Positions 17,668 through 26,100 of a DNA stretch of 50,272 nucleotides are shown here, in pieces. The stretch covers positions 1 through 50,272 of the forward strand of contig CAKZVJ010000159.1 of assembly GCA_937923345.1 (NCBI GenBank). The letters run 5' to 3'. The translations under genes were made by a program, and so were the position numbers. The notes below the pieces were generated by a model. It was not told the DNA's origin and made no database searches. It saw nothing but the letters and a program-made list of their open reading frames with translations. How positions within the stretch are numbered: the stretch's first letter is position 1; every line of letters begins with the position of its first letter. This DNA comes from an uncultured Saprospiraceae bacterium (GTDB taxonomy: Bacteria; Bacteroidota; Bacteroidia; Chitinophagales; Saprospiraceae).

Positions 17668-18507
17668 TTACCCTCCATTATTATTCTCATCATAATAAAA
17701 CTTAGCTAGCGTCAAAGGCATACCGATGAGTTGTTGGATTTCTAATTCTGCAAGAGCGACTTTCTCTTGTGCTGTAGTCAGGGCACCTAAAGCCCTTCCA
17801 TAAGCATCTTGAGATTGGTTGAAGTCATCAAAATCAACACTACCATTTTTAAATCTAGTCTTCATTAGATCATACAGATCTGCTGCTGTTTGTTCTTGCC
17901 TGGTGACTACCTTCAAGCTTTCGATGCTTTGTGTGTACACCAAGTAGGCCTTGTATACTTCACCTCGCACATCAAATTTTCCTTGATCTTCGTTGAGCTG
18001 CTCTATGAATAGTCTTTCCTCCGCGATATCAACTTCTTTGCCTCTAGTCAATAAACTACCGAGATTGAGCGTCAATCCAAAGTTATATCTAGGGAAGTTG
18101 TTGACATTAATAGCTTGTCCTGAAGTCTCTAGAATAGTCCTTAACTCACCTAGACCGGCGTCATCCAGCGCCATATTTGTACCATCAGTAAGCATAATAT
18201 CCTCTCCTCCTTCCGTTGAAGTTTGAATATTATTTTCATTCAGATTGAGGACGATATTCCAATCATCGGCCCAAGCTCTTTTTGCTAGCAATACTTCAGT
18301 TTGTGCGATTTTCAATTCACTTGCGAATGTCTTGAATTCAGGATTATTATTCCAGGCAAGGCTGACAAGATAATTCTCAAAAGATTGTCCTTTGGTGCTC
18401 AGTGGGTAGACCAAGGTATCCGCCTTTACAACTTGCGCATGACTTATTTGCACGGTGCAAAATAGGCTAAGTAATATCGATAGTATTAGGTTCGCTCTTC
18501 GGTTCAT
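17668..18507 (-). CDS. Half-length TolC/OEP-like outer-membrane protein
   Basis: After a signal peptide (from MNRRANLILSILL to HAQ) the protein has one coiled-coil/beta/coiled-coil unit as in outer-membrane efflux proteins. A helix (WNNNPEFKTFASELKIAQTE), a beta stretch (NIVLNLNENNI), a second beta part (YNFGLTLNLG) and a long helical end (LKVVTRQEQTAADLY, then LAELEIQQLIGMPL) are visible. TolC-type proteins normally carry two such units in about 450 residues; here the 279-residue product has one. The start ATG at 18507 is chosen because the signal peptide begins there; the longer frame overlaps the upstream gene. As last gene of the polysaccharide operon it may serve export, by inference. 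Confidence 0.65.
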   Translation of the reverse strand: MNRRANLILSILLSLFCTVQISHAQVVKADTLVYPLSTKGQSFENYLVSLAWNNNPEFKTFASELKIAQTEVLLAKRAWADDWNIVLNLNENNIQTSTEGGEDIMLTDGTNMALDDAGLGELRTILETSGQAINVNNFPRYNFGLTLNLGSLLTRGKEVDIAEERLFIEQLNEDQGKFDVRGEVYKAYLVYTQSIESLKVVTRQEQTAADLYDLMKTRFKNGSVDFDDFNQSQDAYGRALGALTTAQEKVALAELEIQQLIGMPLTLAKFYYDENNNGG

Positions 18508-18532
18508 AATTGATAATATTGTGTTTCTTATT

Positions 18533-20056
18533 TTAATCTGCTGTAGATAATTCCGTTTCTTCACTAATCGTTTGGGCAGTTTGGACTTCAAGTTCTGTAG
18601 CTATTTCTTCGTTAAAGGCTGGGTCAAAATCTTTTAGGCGTACTATAGCCGCTGCAGTAATATAAAATATTATACTGGTCGGTAGCAAGATGATAATTTC
18701 CTGTGGAAAACTAGCCACGATTAGCAAAAAGACAATGACGTTCAAGCCTAGGTATAGTGTCTTGATTTCAGGATTTTTTACCCGCACATAATAATAGACC
18801 CCTTGCTGTTGTATTTTGAATAGCAAAGCCATGTATAATATCAGACCTATCCAGCCCATTTCTACGGCCACTCTTACATAACCACTATCTGGTGGAAAAT
18901 CTGCTAACCAATGATTTGGAGAAAAGCGGCGCCCCCAGATCCCCGTAGTCCCCATACCGGCTCCAAAAGGATGGCTTTGTATAAATGGTTTTATCATTTC
19001 CTGGCTCTTTTCTCTCACCTCAAAGGATGCATCTTCAGAAGGATTAAATGCCGATTGGATTCTTAGCATTACAGGATTGGAAGTCCCCTTCATCATAGCT
19101 GCCGTTCCAAACATAAAAAACACAGCAGTGATAAGCATAACTCTTGTCTGCAAAGTCAATATCACGTAAAAGACAAAGCCCGCAGGAATCAACACCACTG
19201 GCGTTCGAGATCCCCCATAGGCCATCGATAAAATCATAGCGCATGCAGAGGCAATCAGCACGCCTCTTTGCCAAGTCTTGAAGGCACCTAGGCCGAGCAC
19301 AATACAAAATACAGCCATATAGGCCATCAAAATTCCAAAGGTCGTTGGATCTGAAAATATAGAAAATACACGTTCTCTCCCCCACTGTACAATGAGTTCA
19401 GCACGCAATGGATCTGCATATAGCCACGCTCGCTCCCAATCTGCTAGCCCTAACCATTCTTGCTTCAATCCATACAGGGCTGCCCCTAAGGTTAAGGCAA
19501 TGGTGAATTTTAATATCCACTTGATTCGATCTAAAGAATTGAATGCATAACAACATACAAAGTATAATAAAATAAGCAAGGTCATTGAGCGAACCGTATA
19601 AACCCATGCGAGAATAGATTGGGCCATGGGATTCAATACTTGGATAAAACTATAGGCCATCCAAGCTAGAATATAAACGCTGATGGGACTTTTGGCAAAG
19701 CTCCAGTCTGGTTTTTGTATTTGTTTCATGAGGACTGCTACAACTAAAAACATAGTGAGTCCATCCAGCAAGGTACCTACTGGATAATCTCCAAATTTAT
19801 AACTGAGTTGTATTAGAAAACCTATGACTAAGCAGACAGCTAATCCGACTTGTTCATTGACAAACATCCAAATCATCAATGGAATAGAAACGATACCTGC
19901 AAAGAGTAGCACTCCTAGTTTGAGTCCTAGGACTCCAATAGCTAAACCAATAAAAGCGGTACATCCAATGATGAGAAAGAAGCCTAGTGGATTGTTCAAC
20001 TTTTCCACGACCACCTTGGTACGAACCCATTCTGATATGGAAGCCATTTGTGACAT
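18533..20056 (-). CDS. O-antigen ligase / Wzy-like polymerase membrane protein
   Basis: The 507-residue protein has about ten or more hydrophobic segments. The large central loop and the flanking motif GGSRTPVVLIPAGFVFYVIL resemble the Wzy_C/O-antigen ligase family. The loop before the last helices contains the paired-charge stretch HPFGAGMGTTGIWGRRF typical of these enzymes. Such proteins polymerise or ligate lipid-linked glycan repeat units at the periplasmic face of the inner membrane. Within this operon a polymerase role with the flippase and co-polymerase is the natural reading. I prefer the ATG at 20056 over a TTG at 20059. Confidence 0.85.
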   Translation of the reverse strand: MSQMASISEWVRTKVVVEKLNNPLGFFLIIGCTAFIGLAIGVLGLKLGVLLFAGIVSIPLMIWMFVNEQVGLAVCLVIGFLIQLSYKFGDYPVGTLLDGLTMFLVVAVLMKQIQKPDWSFAKSPISVYILAWMAYSFIQVLNPMAQSILAWVYTVRSMTLLILLYFVCCYAFNSLDRIKWILKFTIALTLGAALYGLKQEWLGLADWERAWLYADPLRAELIVQWGRERVFSIFSDPTTFGILMAYMAVFCIVLGLGAFKTWQRGVLIASACAMILSMAYGGSRTPVVLIPAGFVFYVILTLQTRVMLITAVFFMFGTAAMMKGTSNPVMLRIQSAFNPSEDASFEVREKSQEMIKPFIQSHPFGAGMGTTGIWGRRFSPNHWLADFPPDSGYVRVAVEMGWIGLILYMALLFKIQQQGVYYYVRVKNPEIKTLYLGLNVIVFLLIVASFPQEIIILLPTSIIFYITAAAIVRLKDFDPAFNEEIATELEVQTAQTISEETELSTAD

Positions 20057-20068
20057 CAAGGAAAAAGT

Positions 20069-20185
20069 TTAGAAAATTACAATTTTGGCAAATAGTGCAA
20101 TAAGGAGTAATGCAGGCACAAGGTAGCCCAAAAACTCTATGAGTTTTTCTTGTTGTGTAAGTTCAAATTTATCTTTGTCGCTCAT
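20069..20185 (-). CDS. 38-residue single-pass membrane protein in the polysaccharide operon
   Basis: A 38-codon frame runs from ATG at 20185 to TAA at 20069-20071. It encodes a short charged start (MSDKDKFELTQQEKLIEFLG) and a hydrophobic helix (LVPALLLIALFAKIVIF) to the end. It begins 16 nt after the acyltransferase stop and ends about 10 nt before the Wzy-like start, exactly filling the gap between two operon genes. That placement and the clean membrane-protein composition argue for a real gene. A helper of the polymerase or acyltransferase is a possible role, by context only. Confidence 0.65.
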   Translation of the reverse strand: MSDKDKFELTQQEKLIEFLGYLVPALLLIALFAKIVIF

Positions 20186-20201
20186 TTCTATCTGTGTTTA
20201 T

Positions 20202-20855
20202 TCAAATACTAGCGGTATTACCGATAATCTTTTTTTTTGCTCGTTCCCACTCCTTGGTGGCACTATTGTACTGCTTTAATATTTTGGCAGGATTTCCCCC
20301 TACTATAGTAAAGTCAGGTACATCTTTAGTAACGACTGATCCGGCAGCTACGATGCTATGCTTACCTATGGTAACTCCGGCAACCACTACTGCATTGGCT
20401 CCTATCCAGGCTCTGTCCTTTATTGTGATTTTACCTGTGATACTTTTTTGCTCTCTGATTGACATGGTTACATCTTCATAACCATGGTTCTGTCCAGATA
20501 AGACAATGTTTTGAGCAAGAAGTACATCATTACCTATTTCTACCGGACCTATGACGGTACACCGTAAACCTATTAGAGCATTGTTACCGATGACCACATC
20601 ACCTAAGATATTATTGACTACACTATATTCTTCGATGATAGCAGCATTACCAAGGTAAAATAAATACTTTGGTAAAATATCCATTCGGGCAGTTGATCGA
20701 ATAGAAGAACCTCTACCTCTCTTAAACACAAAGAGTGGATTATAAATTTTTCGCACCCACCATCTAGGACGGTAGTCGTCTTTGGGCACCAGTAATCTGT
20801 GCGCAAACCTTTTAAACCCCGGGCTTGTATTTATCTTATTTCTAAGAAAGCTCAT
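20202..20855 (-). CDS. Hexapeptide-repeat acyltransferase (WbbJ/maltose-acetyltransferase type)
   Basis: The 217-residue protein has a left-handed beta-helix pattern of hexapeptide repeats ([32 protein letters not shown], and later [26 protein letters not shown]). The catalytic-type histidine lies in SGQNHGYED (about 117) and the usual end [12 protein letters not shown] is present. Proteins of this type acetylate sugars during polysaccharide synthesis. Its start overlaps the end of the glycosyltransferase gene by 14 nt. The acceptor sugar cannot be told from sequence. Confidence 0.88.
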   Translation of the reverse strand: MSFLRNKINTSPGFKRFAHRLLVPKDDYRPRWWVRKIYNPLFVFKRGRGSSIRSTARMDILPKYLFYLGNAAIIEEYSVVNNILGDVVIGNNALIGLRCTVIGPVEIGNDVLLAQNIVLSGQNHGYEDVTMSIREQKSITGKITIKDRAWIGANAVVVAGVTIGKHSIVAAGSVVTKDVPDFTIVGGNPAKILKQYNSATKEWERAKKKIIGNTASI

Positions 20856-22119
20856 CTATCTTGGTGCTTTTCTTGGTTTGTAATGCTGGATTCCTGTTTT
20901 CTCTTTTAGCGCCGTTCATTTGCTCATCAATGATATTCCAAAACTGATGAACGCGTTTTGCCCATGTATTCGTCTTTGCAACTGCTATTCTTTCAGCAAT
21001 GGCTTGTGGTTTATTATCCTTGATAGCTTCTGGAATCTTTGCAATAAACGACTCGTCACAATCTACTAGATGAATAACATCCTTAAATCCTACAATATCA
21101 ACAGAAAAGTTTGTTGATATTACAGATCTTCCAGAAGCAAGATATTCATTTATTTTTAAAGGATAAATACTCTTAGTCAACTGATTACAATAAAAAGGAA
21201 TTATTAATGTGTCCATGTAATGCACATATTGAGGCAACATAGAGATATGCTTTGATCCTGTTAGGATTATATTCTTTCTTTCCGTCAAGCCTGCGCTTTC
21301 TACCAAGTCTTTTTGATAGGGTCCTACTAGGACTAAGGTCTTATCTGGATAAGTATCCGCAATAGCAGTAAGCAAGCCGTAATTGATCCGTACGGGGTCC
21401 AATGCACCCGTAAATCCAATGACGTCCCCTTTTATATCTGCTAATTCTGCTGGCCGTTCAAAAGTATCTGTCATTGCTCGTGTAAAATTATCTACATCAG
21501 CAGCATTGTGCATGATTTCGATATTGGTATTATAAGGAGACATTACTTCCTTCAGATTAGTACTGGTTACCAAAACTAATTCTGCTTGTCTAGCAATTCG
21601 CTTTTCAAGCTCATATCCATGTTTGAGCGTATAGGCGTTCTGTGAAATGTCATCAACACATTGATAAATATTTACCAAAGGGGGTAACTTATACGAGGCA
21701 ATATCTGGAAAAAATGGATCAAAACAATTAATCAATATGTATTCCTTAATGTCAAATTGATCGATGATTTCATCAATTGCTTGTCTGATTTTATTTTCAT
21801 TTCTCTTCAGAAAAAATTCATACAACTTACCAGGTGGAATCCAATTGATAGGCGCCACCAATGGAGTAATAAAGGAGTGAAAATTTGGCGATACGCCATC
21901 TACCTTCTCTTCAGAAAGCTTGAATGAACTAGCAACACTCCCGTTAAGCAGATCGCGTTTTTCAGACGACAATAAGTATTTATAAGTGTATGGATGGCCG
22001 ATATAAAATACTCTTGCCCCCTGATTAGCGAGTTCTTTGCCAAATGCATGTGAGATGGATGAGAATTCACTTTTCCACCTAAACAGAGTAAAATATATGA
22101 TGTCTATGTTCCGCTTCAT
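20842..22119 (-). CDS. Glycosyltransferase (GT-B fold, TuaH-like)
   Basis: This 425-residue protein reads as a GT-B enzyme. The N-terminal half has [15 protein letters not shown] and a YQCVDDIS segment seen in TuaH-like transferases, plus [28 protein letters not shown] at the hinge. The C-terminal half holds [41 protein letters not shown] and [15 protein letters not shown], the usual nucleotide-sugar binding part with its glutamate. It adds a sugar to the growing lipid-linked unit, donor unknown. The flippase gene ends 16 nt upstream of its start. Confidence 0.85.
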   Translation of the reverse strand: MKRNIDIIYFTLFRWKSEFSSISHAFGKELANQGARVFYIGHPYTYKYLLSSEKRDLLNGSVASSFKLSEEKVDGVSPNFHSFITPLVAPINWIPPGKLYEFFLKRNENKIRQAIDEIIDQFDIKEYILINCFDPFFPDIASYKLPPLVNIYQCVDDISQNAYTLKHGYELEKRIARQAELVLVTSTNLKEVMSPYNTNIEIMHNAADVDNFTRAMTDTFERPAELADIKGDVIGFTGALDPVRINYGLLTAIADTYPDKTLVLVGPYQKDLVESAGLTERKNIILTGSKHISMLPQYVHYMDTLIIPFYCNQLTKSIYPLKINEYLASGRSVISTNFSVDIVGFKDVIHLVDCDESFIAKIPEAIKDNKPQAIAERIAVAKTNTWAKRVHQFWNIIDEQMNGAKRENRNPALQTKKSTKIDELS

Positions 22120-22135
22120 TGTTGTAACAATGTAT

Positions 22136-23539
22136 TTACTTATTCACTACTTTTTCACTTTCTTTACTAATGCTAAGTTTGTGATTGTCAGTCATAACTG
22201 ATTCTACTTTCTTTTTACCAAAAATAATTCCAAAGGCTAATACGTAAAAACTAGGTATGCCCATAAAAGCTTTCCACCAGTTGACTTTGAACATTTTATT
22301 CAATACCATCTGGTTCAAGATAAAAGTGATCACATAGGTTGTTATGGTCCCATAGGCCGCCCCAATTACGCCATACTTTACAATAAAAAAGTAATTGGAA
22401 ACTATATTGATTACCGCCCCCAATAATGTGAAAAACAGGTTAGTCTGAGGTTTTCCTATAGAGTCTAGTATGGTACCAAACTGGTTTGCGAACGGCAAAA
22501 ACAGCGCGTAAAATACCGTTATGGTTAAAATAGGGATAGCATCTACAAATTCAGTTCCTCCTATAAATAAGACCACAAACTTGGGGAAAAACAATATGAA
22601 AATAACCGCAGGTATCACAATGGCAAGAATTGCCCCCACTGCGCTTTCGTACAAAGACTTAATAGCCTCTGGACCTTCACTTTCTCCTTTTTGCGCTGAT
22701 TTAGGAAATACAATTTGCGCTATAGCCTGAGTAGGTGCTTCCAAAAGATTATTAACCTTCATGCATATTTCATACAAAGCAACACTGACAGAGGAAAGCA
22801 ATGCCCCTAACATCCACTTATCAATACTCTTATACAGCATGGTGCTTAGGTTCGTCAAAAAAGTAAAAGAACCGTATTTCAAGAGCTTTGAAACCCAAGC
22901 CCAGTCAATCTCTTTACTAAATTTGTAATACTTGCGCGCAAAAATGAAAGATACTATAGATCCGCCTACTGCTCCTATGATTTGTACATAAGCCAAACTA
23001 GTCAGCGGCATGGCCTTAGAGGACAAAAATAAAAACGCTATAAACGTAAATAATATACCTCCTCGAATAAAATTGGCTAACATCGGGCCTTTAAAGTCCA
23101 AATGGGCAATCTGTACAAAAATGAAATGTTGCATTGGTATCATTACTAAAGTAGTAATAGTATAGATGTAGATGAGGTCCTTTATTATTTCTCCGCCCCA
23201 TTGTTGGGCTGCATATGGTGCTATAAGAAGAAGTAAAACTACATTAACCACGGATAAGACCACATTCAATACCATTGAAGCCGTTGAGATACGGCCGCGC
23301 TCATCATCTGTCTTAGCGGTAGTGAGGAATTTTACCAAGCCATTTTGAATCAGTCCATTTCTACCTACCTCAAAAAAGGTTACCAGACTTAGGAACAATA
23401 CCCAATAGCCAAAGTAGGTCTTATCATAAATCCTTATCAATAGGATAAAACCTAAGAATCCAAAAACTAGAAGTGAGATTCTATCTAATAATGTAAGTAC
23501 ACCAGATTTTATCCAGTATGACTTTTCATTTTCTGCCAT
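22136..23539 (-). CDS. Oligosaccharide flippase (Wzx, MOP superfamily)
   Basis: The 467-residue protein has 12-14 hydrophobic segments. The start KSGVLTLLDRISLLVFGFLGFILLIR is typical of polysaccharide flippases, and FLTNLSTMLYKSIDKWMLGALLS is a mid-protein motif of the same group. It would move lipid-linked repeat units across the inner membrane for the Wzy-like enzyme. The longer frame begins at a GTG two codons upstream; the ATG at 23539 is preferred. It lies 58 nt downstream of the Wzc-like gene. Confidence 0.88.
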   Translation of the reverse strand: MAENEKSYWIKSGVLTLLDRISLLVFGFLGFILLIRIYDKTYFGYWVLFLSLVTFFEVGRNGLIQNGLVKFLTTAKTDDERGRISTASMVLNVVLSVVNVVLLLLIAPYAAQQWGGEIIKDLIYIYTITTLVMIPMQHFIFVQIAHLDFKGPMLANFIRGGILFTFIAFLFLSSKAMPLTSLAYVQIIGAVGGSIVSFIFARKYYKFSKEIDWAWVSKLLKYGSFTFLTNLSTMLYKSIDKWMLGALLSSVSVALYEICMKVNNLLEAPTQAIAQIVFPKSAQKGESEGPEAIKSLYESAVGAILAIVIPAVIFILFFPKFVVLFIGGTEFVDAIPILTITVFYALFLPFANQFGTILDSIGKPQTNLFFTLLGAVINIVSNYFFIVKYGVIGAAYGTITTYVITFILNQMVLNKMFKVNWWKAFMGIPSFYVLAFGIIFGKKKVESVMTDNHKLSISKESEKVVNK

Positions 23540-23597
23540 TGACACTCGTGGTGTTTATAATAATAGTAGGTATGTATTGCGTGCGGTAAGGAATCGA

Positions 23598-25817
23598 TTA
23601 GTTCAAGTTGATCATTTCCAACTTATTGAGCACCGCACCCATCAATTTACCATTTAATTTCTGCAGATAAGCAATAGACTTCTTATCAGCAGCATCAACG
23701 CTATTGTTAGCTGAAAAGACTGTAATTACTTTGTCAACATATTCGATTAATTCCTTTGAATCCGCATATTTATTCAACGCAGGTCCTTCTAAAAAGATAT
23801 AATCGTAGGTATTGGTAAAATTTTCTAGCAATTTTCTGAATTCCTTGCCAGCAAACAACTCTGAAGGAGAAGACATGCCTCCTCTGTTTCCAAGAATATC
23901 CACATTGTCCATGCTAAACATACTGCTTGCGCTGTTAGCATTCTTTGATTCAAATTCTTTATCGAGATTGGCCTCACCTAATAAGCGAGAAGTCAGTTTA
24001 TTCTTCATATTATTCTCTCCAAACATTCTTGTTAGAGAGTTATTTTTAAAGTTGGTATCAATCAACAGGATACGCTTTCCTTTAAGCGTCAAAGCGTGCG
24101 CCAACATAATAATCAAGAAAGTCTTCCCCTGCTGCTCTTTAGTACTTGTGAAAAGAAACGCTTTCTTATCAGTTTGTTCTATCTCATGCCGTAAGGAACG
24201 CACGGATTCTTTAAATACTTCTAAAGGTGGATTCTTCAATTCCGAACCAAAAAGTTCTTTAAGATTGACGTTCTTTTGCTTGAGTTCGTTAAGCGTTCCA
24301 ATCAATTCGATATCACTAAATTTTCTAAACTGATGCGTATTGCTCAAGCTGTTATCCATAAAGGCCAGCAGCAATAAGGCTAAGGCAGCAAAAGTACCTC
24401 CTACTACCCCAGAGAAGGCAGTGATTACTGCTTTGAGAGAAGACTGTGGTTCATCTGCTACATTTGCTTTTTCGCGAATCGCCAATGGGTAGGCTGCTTT
24501 ATCTAAAGCAACTTTCTTTTCGTTTTCAATATCCTTTGCATTATCATAAGCATCCGAGGCGATCTTCATATCTCCAGTCAACTTATCCACAAAAGAGTAG
24601 TGTGTTAACAATGTTCTAGCTTCACTATTTTTTCTGGCCAATGCTGCTGTAATTGCTTCCTTTGAAGCGATACTAGCAGAATTAATTAACTCATTTTCAA
24701 TCTTAGACGCTAATAAATCTTTTGATAAATCTTTATTAAAATCACCCAAATCTTCACTTTCTCGCTTAGCCATTCGTTCCATGGTCTTCGCCTTTTGAGC
24801 TTCAAGTGCTTCGATTTGCTCGTATAATTCAGCACTAGGTTTATCGATATAATCCTCTCTCAATATCTGAATCTCATTTATAAAATAGGTAATGTCTTCA
24901 CTACTTGTAATTTTATCTACACGATCTGCAATTACGTTCTCATCTGCTCTACTAAGATATTCATCAATAGTCTTAATGGACTCTGCGCTAGCCCCAATCT
25001 CAATGGTACTCTCTGTATTTAGTTGTTCTAACTCACTTTTTATCTTGATGATATCTTGTGCCTGGTCGGAAATATTAAGCAGGTTATGCTTGATTCTGTA
25101 GTTGTTTAAACTATAACGTATAGAATCTAAGGCCGACTTCTTTTTTTCTGTATCAGCTAAGGCAAATTCATAGTCCTCAACGTATGTCTTTTCCTGCTCA
25201 AACTTGTTAACCACTAAAAACAGATCTGCCAAAGTACTTGCACAATAAGCAGATAAAAATGGGTCTTCTGTTTCAAAATCAATTCCCAACAAATCTGTCT
25301 TTCCTTTTCTATATACTACAAGGACATTATCTATAGATTCTCTATCATACTCATACGCGCGAGCTACTTCTAAGTATTCTAATTCTTCTTCTCTTTCAAA
25401 TTGAGAACCATCTAAATTGTCTACCCGTTCTTTGAGGGATGAAACTAGTTTTTGCAGATTTATTGTTTTAATATCTTCAATACCTTCTTCATCTAATGTT
25501 CTAAACGGAGTTTTTTCTCCATCCAAATCATGAATCAATAGCTTAAAAGAAAGTAAGCGCTTCATAGATTCACTTTGAAGCTTTTCGGTATGGTTGTTAA
25601 AGCTGATGTCCAATATCTCTGACGAAATGTATGCTCCAGGATCATCTGGATTAAAACCCGCTGGATCGAGTAATCCAGTAGAAATAGTAGTTGCGGACTT
25701 ATACGTTCGATCTTGTGCATCCACATATAGATAGGCGGCAATGGCAGGCGCAATAACAGCAGCCAAGATGAGCCATTTTCCTCTAAGTAAAATATTTATA
25801 AGGTATCCAAAATCCAT
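23598..25817 (-). CDS. Wzc/GumC-like polysaccharide co-polymerase with degenerate BY-kinase domain
   Basis: The 739-residue protein has a Wzz-type N-terminus with a first membrane helix (about 12-30), a long periplasmic coiled-coil region, a second helix (about 462-486) and a cytoplasmic P-loop domain. Canonical bacterial tyrosine kinases have Walker A ending GKS/T, A' ILLIDxDxR and B hhhDTPP. Here Walker A reads STKEQQGKT (about 555-563), A' reads ILLIDTNFKNN (second aspartate lost) and B reads YIFLEGPAL (D to E, no TPP). No tyrosine cluster ends the protein. It therefore probably sets chain length without autokinase activity. It is the first gene of the operon, with a consensus -7 box upstream. 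Confidence 0.85.
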   Translation of the reverse strand: MDFGYLINILLRGKWLILAAVIAPAIAAYLYVDAQDRTYKSATTISTGLLDPAGFNPDDPGAYISSEILDISFNNHTEKLQSESMKRLLSFKLLIHDLDGEKTPFRTLDEEGIEDIKTINLQKLVSSLKERVDNLDGSQFEREEELEYLEVARAYEYDRESIDNVLVVYRKGKTDLLGIDFETEDPFLSAYCASTLADLFLVVNKFEQEKTYVEDYEFALADTEKKKSALDSIRYSLNNYRIKHNLLNISDQAQDIIKIKSELEQLNTESTIEIGASAESIKTIDEYLSRADENVIADRVDKITSSEDITYFINEIQILREDYIDKPSAELYEQIEALEAQKAKTMERMAKRESEDLGDFNKDLSKDLLASKIENELINSASIASKEAITAALARKNSEARTLLTHYSFVDKLTGDMKIASDAYDNAKDIENEKKVALDKAAYPLAIREKANVADEPQSSLKAVITAFSGVVGGTFAALALLLLAFMDNSLSNTHQFRKFSDIELIGTLNELKQKNVNLKELFGSELKNPPLEVFKESVRSLRHEIEQTDKKAFLFTSTKEQQGKTFLIIMLAHALTLKGKRILLIDTNFKNNSLTRMFGENNMKNKLTSRLLGEANLDKEFESKNANSASSMFSMDNVDILGNRGGMSSPSELFAGKEFRKLLENFTNTYDYIFLEGPALNKYADSKELIEYVDKVITVFSANNSVDAADKKSIAYLQKLNGKLMGAVLNKLEMINLN

Positions 25818-25837
25818 TCAGTAGTTATTTTGACTTA

Positions 25838-25845
25838 CAAACGTA
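25838..25845 (-). promoter_or_regulatory. -7 box TACGTTTG of the polysaccharide operon
   Basis: On the minus strand TACGTTTG is an exact TAnnTTTG match, ending 21 nt before the ATG of the Wzc-like gene. CATACGT occurs twice at a 14-nt interval (minus strand; plus-strand ACGTATG at 25841-25847 and 25855-25861), one copy overlapping the box. The repeats could be an operator. No -33 TTTG at standard spacing was found. Confidence 0.5.
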
Positions 25846-26100
25846 TGTATTGTAACGTATGGATATACACATTACACAAAATTAACAAGTTGTTAGAGAA
25901 TATACTCCCAAAACTCCGCCAATTTCAGGATATGGCACTTTTACTGGCGTATTCGGCATAGAATTGTGCCATTATCCTATTTAATTTAGCGTTTGCTGCC
26001 ATCTTATTGAAAATACTCCCCATTTCCAGCCTTAAAAGAGCTGCCTATACAATAATGCTATTCATCTATCTTCAAAGAAGACTTTCGTGATTTATCTTTA

